Source of the DNA: Sclerurus mexicanus
Lineage: Eukaryota; Chordata; Aves; Passeriformes; Furnariidae
Length of the DNA: 64,000 nt
Direction: 5' to 3'
Assembly (NCBI GenBank): GCA_013396755.1
Contig: VWZF01005531.1
Location: 1,346,328 to 1,410,327 of the forward strand
Below the pieces are notes generated by a model. It ran no database searches, was not told the origin of the DNA, and worked only from the letters and a program-made list of their open reading frames with translations. This document shows positions 43,001 through 52,000 of this stretch, piece after piece. The first letter of the stretch is position 1; each line of letters begins with the position of its first letter. The translations under genes and the position numbers were made by a program.

Positions 43001-46000
43001 AATTCCTCAAATCCCTTTACACACAGGCTGCTCAAAGGAGGAGAGGAAATTCTGGGCAAGGGGCACCATCTCTGAGTGTGGGTGACAGCCAGGGTCCTGC
43101 ACTGCTGGCAGCAGGAGGACGGATGTTCCATGTGTGGTGCAGCAAGGCTGCTGTCAAGTGCACACCGGTGGCTCCTTGCCATGGCCAGGAACTGCCAAGC
43201 ACTGCCACGATCCCGCTCTCAAAGCTTTCCTCAAGGCTCTGCCTTTGCAAAAACCTCAACCAAGACATTTCTGCAGCCCGTCCGGTCAGCTGCCCTGGGT
43301 CCTGCCTGGCTAAATGCTGAGCCATGGGGTGTAAAGCAGGGTCTGTTCCTGCACCGTGTTGTTAAAGGTTGGCCCCAGCCTGAAGAAACGTGTCTTGCAT
43401 CACAGCACAGAAGGACCACACTGGTTCTCGTGCCACAAGGACTCTTCCCAGTCAGGGAGGTGAGGAGATGCCCCAGATAAGCTCACCTAGTCCAAAATAC
43501 TTAACCACTGTTTAATAACTCTGATGATCAGCACTTTCTAAATTCAGCCACATCTTCCCATAAGAAAGAAAGATCTCACAACCTCAATTTAGGGGGAAAA
43601 AAAAGGGAAAAGATGGTCACAGGAGTCTGGTGTGTCAGGGTAACACCAGTGTGCTCCCCCTGCTGCTCCATTTTCAGTTTAGGGCAATATTCTTCTATCT
43701 CAGTGATGACAATTCCCATATGCTGTTATCATTTATTATCAAAGCCACCTTTGAAAACAGTCATATGTGTGAGGCAGTAGCTATGTGATTGCCTCTGTCC
43801 TTCCCCTCAGCATTCAGCATGAAGAAGGCCAAAAACACTGCCTCTTTGCTCTCTTTCAGAAGGAATAACTACTTGCGTTATGTAGGCTTTGAGAATCATT
43901 AAGAAACCTCTCTAAAACAAAAAAAGAGATAAAAATAAATTGCTTTTGATGTTTCAAATGCAAAAAAAAAATAAATCCAGAGTTTCACAAACATGTTAGC
44001 ACCTAGTGCCTGCTCAAAATTTTTAGTGAGGACAAACTGTTCTGTCCAACAATGACCTGCCATCAGTCCCTCCTACAGCCCAGCCCAAGGACATAACTTC
44101 CAGCCTAGCACCAACTGGGTTTATATTTCTTTGGATCGAGCTACAGCAACCCAACACGGAGGCAAAAAATACGCTTTCACCACATGGTGGTATGACACCA
44201 TTTGGAAAAGAAAATACCCCTCAAATGATGGCACCTTACTGAACAGCGGGCTTGCCAGCTTGGAACACTAAAGTAGAATATATTTGCATTTAAAATAATC
44301 GTTACCCACATTTTTTTACTGGGGATAAAATTTAGCATGTCATTATAATTGATTTAGGCAGTGATCAAAGCAAATTAATTAACTGTGATAGTCAAGGGTC
44401 AAAAATTTATAGTGAACAAGACAAGGGATATGGAAGAATTAGCATAAGCAGCAAGGAACACAGACTTCCAAGTTATGGGGTTTAATATATATGTCACATT
44501 CATATATGTAGTTAATATATGTTTAATTTACGGTATCTATAGTCTTATAAAAATCAGGGTATGTAACAAATAGATGAGGGATGCTAGGAATGAGCCAAGA
44601 CACTGTTTTCTAGTTTCTTCCCCCTGGCCAACTGCTGTCCCCAAAACCAGTCATGCATCTTACACTTGCCATAGTTATGTTGCATGATACCAGCTGCTGC
44701 TGCCATTTCTACAATAAAATAACATGAGAGGCAGATGAGGAAAATGGCTTAAAATTGAGCATAATAGATGCAAAATTTCCAGAGATTCATCAACCCCTTT
44801 CTGCTAGGCAGGGTAGGAGAGACCTTGCTTGCTCACAGCAGCAGCACCTGAGAAATGCACACTTCAGATAGCTACAGCAACACTGCACTTGGAAAGCAGA
44901 AAACAAGGGAGGAAAGGCTGAACCGACCTTGCATGGAGAAAATTCTCTCTCTGAAGTGCTAAGGATGGGAACTTTCACTTCACAAGTTACTCCAGCCAAG
45001 AGTCCAGGCTGGGCTGTGGAAGACTGGCAGCTGAAACGCCCACCTGGGAGAAAACACTCCTGGTTTCATGGGTCACCTGTAATCCCTGGCTGACACCAGC
45101 GTGTCAAGCCTGCCACTGAAGGTCACACAGCCCACATAACCTCTCTCACTGCATCTCAGCTTGCAAGGAGCCTCCTCTCTTTCCCATGGCATGAGAACAC
45201 CACCAAGGGTGGGTGAAGCTGCAGCCACAGCCTGGAGGGGGTTTTATTCATAATTAGAGCAAAGTCTCCTAGAATAATCACAGAGTGCTAGTGGTTCCAG
45301 GCAGCTTGGCAAAAAATAAAAAAAAAAACAAACAAAAATTTGGGCTAATTTGTCAGAGACAAGGGAAGTATGTAGTATGATGCATGCATCATTTACACAG
45401 CTTGCAGTGTCTTCACTAAGTAGATAGTTTTCAAGGCCTCTGAAGCAGGGGCCCTTCCTTCTTCAAGACACACAATCTGACTAAAACAACACCACAGAGA
45501 CAGAAAAAAATCAACTATTGACTGAAAAATCAGCTACACGTTGATATTTTCCACCTTAAATGCAATTAAAACCTGAAAATTATACTGCCTTACAAGGACA
45601 GGCAACTATTTGTTTTACTTCCTTTGCCAGTACAAATACAATACTAATTCTGGGAAAATGGGCATCCAAAAGTCTAAATGAATAAGCAAAGTACCTGAAA
45701 ATCAATAGAGTTGAACAGAACAGTCATTAGTATTAAAGTCTTGTTCAAACACTCAGCAGGGGACTGTGCCAACATTTGCAGGCTCATAAAACTGAAGTGA
45801 TCAATCAAATTACAAATGAAAGAAGCAAATGTGAGGTAAACTGCATTTTATGCATCTGTGTCTCTGATTGTATATTAATTTTTTTCACCCATAATTCATC
45901 TTTACTCAGTCTGACCTGTCACAGAGGTACCGTGGGCAATTTATCAACCACTTGAGCATGAACTCTAAGAGTTGCTCTTCTCCTCCCATCTCCTCATGCT

Positions 46001-49000
46001 GTCTCAGTGCACCAGAAGAGCCAAAAAAAGGGCACAGTCAGTGTAAAAAAAACGGTTTTGTTGGTAAAGTTCCCATATTCCTGATGAGAAACAAATGCAC
46101 TTTGACAGAAAGGGATTTAACTACCACTTGGAAGGGGAGAGCATTTGCTTGAGCCACTCACTTGGATGGATAGTTTCCAGCTCATGCAAACAAGAATTCA
46201 AATTTTGTTTAAAGAAACAAACCAAACCCCAACACTTTGGGGAAAGTACACTCACTGAAGCTGTAACTGGAGGTGGAAGGAGCCAACATCTCGGTCCTAC
46301 ACCTGGGAGATGGGTAAGAGCCAACCAAAGATGTGACAGCAACCCCACCCTAACCCTAACCCTTTCCCTTCTGGCTGATGGACAAAGAATTTCAACACAG
46401 GTGTTCTAATTTCTTCACAGGAGTCACCTTGATCTAAACAGCCTCTCTTTCCAGACTTCTTAGCCTAGCTCACTCTGCAGCCATGGAGAGTCCATCCCTC
46501 TCTTGAGGTGCAGTTCATTGTCTGCATCTTCTGTCTCTTCAAGAGGCACTTTGCACTTTGGACACTCAGTCCAAGATGTGGGATTTCTGAGGGAACCTGT
46601 TTGATGAAGTTTGGGCAACATCCTGGTTTAGTCAAGTTAGTGTGGGCCCTCTTTGCTGCTTTCACTGGTCTTCTTTCACCCCTGCCTGGCTGCACACCCT
46701 TATACCTCTCTGTTGGTGTATCATGGAGCATAGGAGTCATGTGTGATGCACATGTCATGTGTGATGCCTGCTATAAAACAAATGTTACTGCCGTTCTTGG
46801 AAGGCAAGTGTTTCTCCAGATCTTACTACTGGCAGGGCTAAACCATTCTTGGAGATGAACCACAGCTCATCGAAGCCCATAAAAAGACACTGATTTCAAT
46901 GGCTGTTGGATTAGGCCCTCTGTGCAAGATCTCATGCACACCTTTAGGAATCAAACACGCCTTTCTCCGTCCAGGTGCAGGAATAAGATTGACAAAAAAT
47001 AGATGCCTAAGTGAATGTCTTGCTTTCCAAAGCTGCCAAACAACCACCATCACTCACAGGTTTTAACGTGACTGGATGTGCATGATAACTGGGAAATAAA
47101 AAAAATCCCAAACAAAATAAATCCCAAAACAAGCAGTACATGTTTAGATACCTATGCAGGTATGTATATATGTATGAGTATAGCAAAGGTCTAGGACACG
47201 CAATCAAGGACACGCAAGTGTCGTAGCAAGTAACTGTGCATCAGAGAAGCTGTGGTAATTAAATAAGCTTCCACATTAAGCACATTAGTTTAAACCTCTT
47301 GCACTACAGACCACTCCCATCCTAATAGCCCTGCATCTACAGCAGGTAACTTGTGCCTACACAGGCTGTCACAGCAGATCAGGCAATGCAGGGATCGCTT
47401 GTCGTGCCACAGGAATGCAGTGGTATAGACGAACCTCAGCTGAGTATCTGGTTTGGTTACTGTACTCCTTAATAATAAAGTCTAGAGAAAGAGAGATTTT
47501 ACTTTCTCTACCCCTCTTGTCTGATCCAGACTGGTACAAGACAATTTGGCCTTGTGATTTCATGGTGCAGCAACCCTGTAGAGGATGTTCCACACAGTTA
47601 ATGTGTTATGTACTTTTCATTCCAGAAGTGCCCACTCTCAAAATGCTGAGACAATGCACATGCAGTGGAAGCCTCTGAACTGCTCAGTTCCACTTAAAAG
47701 ACATTCCACAATCAGCGGTTTTAAAAAAAGTGGAAAACCAACTCACCTTTGGCGGAGGGTAGAGATGACAAAGTGGTTGTCCTGGATCCTGTTTACACAG
47801 CTTCAAGGAATGGCAAACCACATCAGCATTCATTTTCCTGGCTATGCTGAAGGAAATGGTGCATAAACAGACTATTATGTTCTTTGGGGCACTTGAAAGT
47901 AGAAGCTATTTCCATGGGAAGCTGGATCTCCCCAACACCACACAGTAATCTCAGCTCACTTCACTGTGACCCATAATCACTGCTCACTGCAATGTTGAGT
48001 TCTAATGATTTTCTGCCACAACATCCTACTCAGCATTTAAAATTGGATCCCAGGATGATGAAAAAGCACCATAATTTATATGCAGCACCTGAATCAAATA
48101 CATTATGACTGTTCTAGTTTTTAAATCAATCATAAGCCTGACAAAGATTTAAAGGTTAAAGTTAATGCATATGCAATTTGGTACATATGAATGTTCAATC
48201 ATTAACTCAACAAAATAATCAGAAATCCTTCAAAGATCCTTAACCTTTAATCACCAAGCATGAGTGCTGGGATTGTTTCTTTCTTTTTGGGACACACCTC
48301 TGGGTTAATCAGGAATTAAATTAAAATGTTTGATTATAGCACTTCTTAGTCCTGTAAACACTTTGCAGTCCCTTGGCTAGTTTTAAAAACAAAAATAAAA
48401 GCCCTAGGGAAGAGGAGGGTCTATCAAAAGCTCTGTTAATTAAACCAAAAACTTTCAAAGAGGAATAAAATGACCTACATTTTATTTTTTCAATCACTTA
48501 CATTAAATAGTAGGTTTCCCCAAGAGTGTGAATCAAGGTCAGGGCTGAGAGCATGTTAGGGCTGACAATTAGAAAGCCTGATTAAAGGTGGAGTGGAAAG
48601 CAAGAGCCAAGCTACAGCAGTGTGATTCTATAGAACCTGTCTCACACACAGAGGTTATTCAAATTCCTCCCTCAGCCAAATGAGCTGAATTTCAAAAGGT
48701 AATTACATCTGGTGGGCCTGATCTGAGATTTAAATGGAGTATCAAAATGGTTACCAGTGGCAGCCTGTGTTTATTCACTCAGGAATAGATGTGCCAAATG
48801 CCAAACCAGAATCACTCTGAAGCGTCTCTGCTTTAATAATAATGTGATTTCAGGAGTGAAATCCCTCCACTTCAATGTGGCAGCACATCTGTACACGTGA
48901 AGGACAAACTAAGCAAAAATCTGAGGACACAGCAATACTTACAGTTCAGCTATGTGTGATCCATAAAGTTCAGCAAGTAAGTAACAGAAACCTTGTAGTT

Positions 49001-52000
49001 TTTCTAGAAAACATAATTTATTTTTTTTAAGTAATTGAGTATGTTGAAACTGGTTTTATAGCAGTCAAAATACAGCATCAGTTGGTTCATTAAGGTGAAT
49101 GCTGATCTACCCTAGAGGAAGGCATGTGAACCCATGACCTCAGCGTAGCATTGGAAAATAGGAAAACCTGAATTTCCAACCTTGCCTAAAACGCTCCTCT
49201 GGCTTTAAGAAAGCCACATGATAAAGACTAGAAAGGATAACTAGCAGTTGTTGAATGTTCTAAGTACGGCATCATGGAAAAGTCAAGAGAAATCATGCGT
49301 GCCACAGCGTCTTCTAAGCAGTTTAAACAAACAGCTCAGCAGGTTTACAAGAAGAAAGAGAACAAATACATAAATCAAAGAGCAGAAAGTGATGCTGGGC
49401 TTGATGCTACTGCTAGAACTGCCTCGGAGCTTCTGGGCATTTGTGGATTTGAGAGAACGTGTTTTGTGTAGAGCTGGAATTGTGCAGGATTAACTACATT
49501 CGGAGAAATAAGTGACACTTTTCACTTGGCTTCCTTTCACAGTCTGCCTTTTTGGGATGCTGGCTCAGGTAGTTTTCTTTCATCTGGTGAAGCATGCTTT
49601 CCATAAGACAGTTCATCAGTGATTGCTTTAAAGTACTTTTGTGAAGAAAACAAAAAAAGAAAAGGTGGCCCCTGCACCTGAGCAAAGACACTGTGGGAGA
49701 GATTGGGGGTTTGAACACAAGAAGGGCATGATGGTAACACTGGTCTGACAGTTTCCATGAAGGAAAACTGCCTGTTTCTTGGCCTGAACAGACTCGAGCT
49801 GGTTAACCATGCAAAGCAGGTGTCAGCTTTGTTTCAGCAGGGATGGTGTTGTGAAATGTCAAAGAGGAAGGTTCACACAAGTGCAGTGGCCACAAACTTG
49901 CAGCTCCTCAAATTCCTGAGGGTTGTCACTGTCTCTTGTACCTCCATTACTCAGACAGATAACTATCTGTACCTGGGCAAAAAAGAACAGTGTCCCCACC
50001 TTTCCCAAAGAAAAGCAATAGAAACCCCCAAAGGACTTTCTTTCCTCCAGCTTTGGGCTAAATATTCAACCTGAACCAGTGCCAGGCTGGACATGCCCAG
50101 GGCTGGGGGTCTGCTGCCTACACGGAGGGTAGTTTTGCTCTGGGGAGGGCACAAAACCTTGTGGCAGTGACTCCACTGGTGGGCATGGGTGGGCTCTGTC
50201 TCCCTCAGCTGCTCTCCTGCCAGGACTGCAGGCACCCTGACTGGCAACCTGTACCTGAGAGGGAAGGACTGGGACCAGGAAGGCATATCAGGGAACGAAG
50301 AGAGAATTTTCCCAACACTCTCCTACTCATACGGTGTTGCAGGCAGCTTCTGTAACCGTGATAGCTGATTTTTCTTATCCCATGACAGGTGTTTTATTTC
50401 AATCAAGTTATTAGCTTCATTTCTTTGCCTCCTTTACCACATAACTCCTCTCTATTGGCTCTTCAGAAGCAATCTGCAAGCACAAATTGGTCTCCTGACT
50501 AGAGTTAGATTTTACTCTTGTTCACCTAAATGGAAAGACGTCGCAGACATCAATAACCCTGTTTGGTATCATAGCTGATTAGAACACCCTCTGATGAAGC
50601 TTGGCAATGGGGCACTTGGCTCCCTCTAGTATCCCACAGGCAAAGGTGGCTGGCTTCCCTAACACCTCCCTGGTGCATCACAGGCGATGGTCTCCTTAGG
50701 ATTTCCCCAAACCAGCTGGTTTCCATAACGTTTCTGGCTCTGGAGGAGCCAGCTGGCTGCTGTAACCTATACTGGTGGCTGTGAGGAGAGGAGAATTTGG
50801 CTACCCATCAGCTCTGGGATGCTGATGTAGGGTTTTTGCTGGTCACACTGATTTCTAGGTGCTGATTTCCAGGCACTGATTTCCTCATGCATATAGGAAG
50901 CTTGACATGTAATTACTCCATGGTGTAACAGATGACAGAAGGTAAAAAGAATAGTAATAATGTTAAATCATTTTTGGGCACATAGAGTCTTCTTGGAAGA
51001 TTCAGATGCCAATCAGGGTTTGGATTCCAACAAAACAGATCAAAGCCACAGGCAGTATTTACAGGACTTGCACTCAGAGCCAGCCTGCATTCATGTGTTC
51101 ACAAATCTCCAGCCCTGCTGAAACACACAAGAGAAGGTATTGCAGAGAGAAATCTCTGTGAGGAAGAAGCTGTGTAAGTCAGAAAGGAGGGGAAGAGAGA
51201 GAGAGGAAAAGTGATGAATAACTGTGACTGTTCAGGGGCAAGAAAAGAGCTTAAACTAAACTAAATGCTGGAAAATGTAGAGAAAATATAAAGCACACTT
51301 GCTTTTGCTCTGCTTCAGGTAAAAGAGATCCCCTAAACTGCATTGTTCTTACATAAGAACAACCCTGAAGTTTTTCCTCTATAGCTTCATAGTCCTAGAA
51401 ACACCAATTCTGGCTGAATCCCAGAGGATAAATATTTGCAAGAAAGATCCTATTATCATGTTGCCATTTGCACTTGAGCTCTAAGGTGTTTACACAGCAG
51501 TGGCCAACACAGGAGCAGAGCATGACTCAGAGGCAGTGCTGGAGGCAGAAGGTCTCAAAGCACATTTCGGGTATCACACACCTCTGTTTCATCAAGCAGA
51601 CAGTAAGTATCCAGATAAACACACATTCTTGCTAACATCTCTTACACTGTAAATACTGCCCATTCCCCAGACCTGGCCTTTCTGTTTGCTCAAGAACCTT
51701 CTTCACTCGTGACATTTTTGTTCTTATTTTCGTAGTTTTATTGGCCATGCTGCTTGGATCACCCAAACTGCAAATATTTCCATATAAATGAGGATGTGGT
51801 TCTGGTTTTTACATAGTTTATGGGATTGAGTAGGATTGACAGGTACTGAAATTTTCTCTTTTTCTCTAAGTGTTTTTTGTTCTTGAACATTGTGTAACTT
51901 TAATGAAGGCTTGATCCAACCCTGACTTGATGGTAATCAGAATGATAGAAGGTCCTCAAAAAAACCCAGGAGTTCTTACTCCCTTTTTGGCCCTAGGCTG

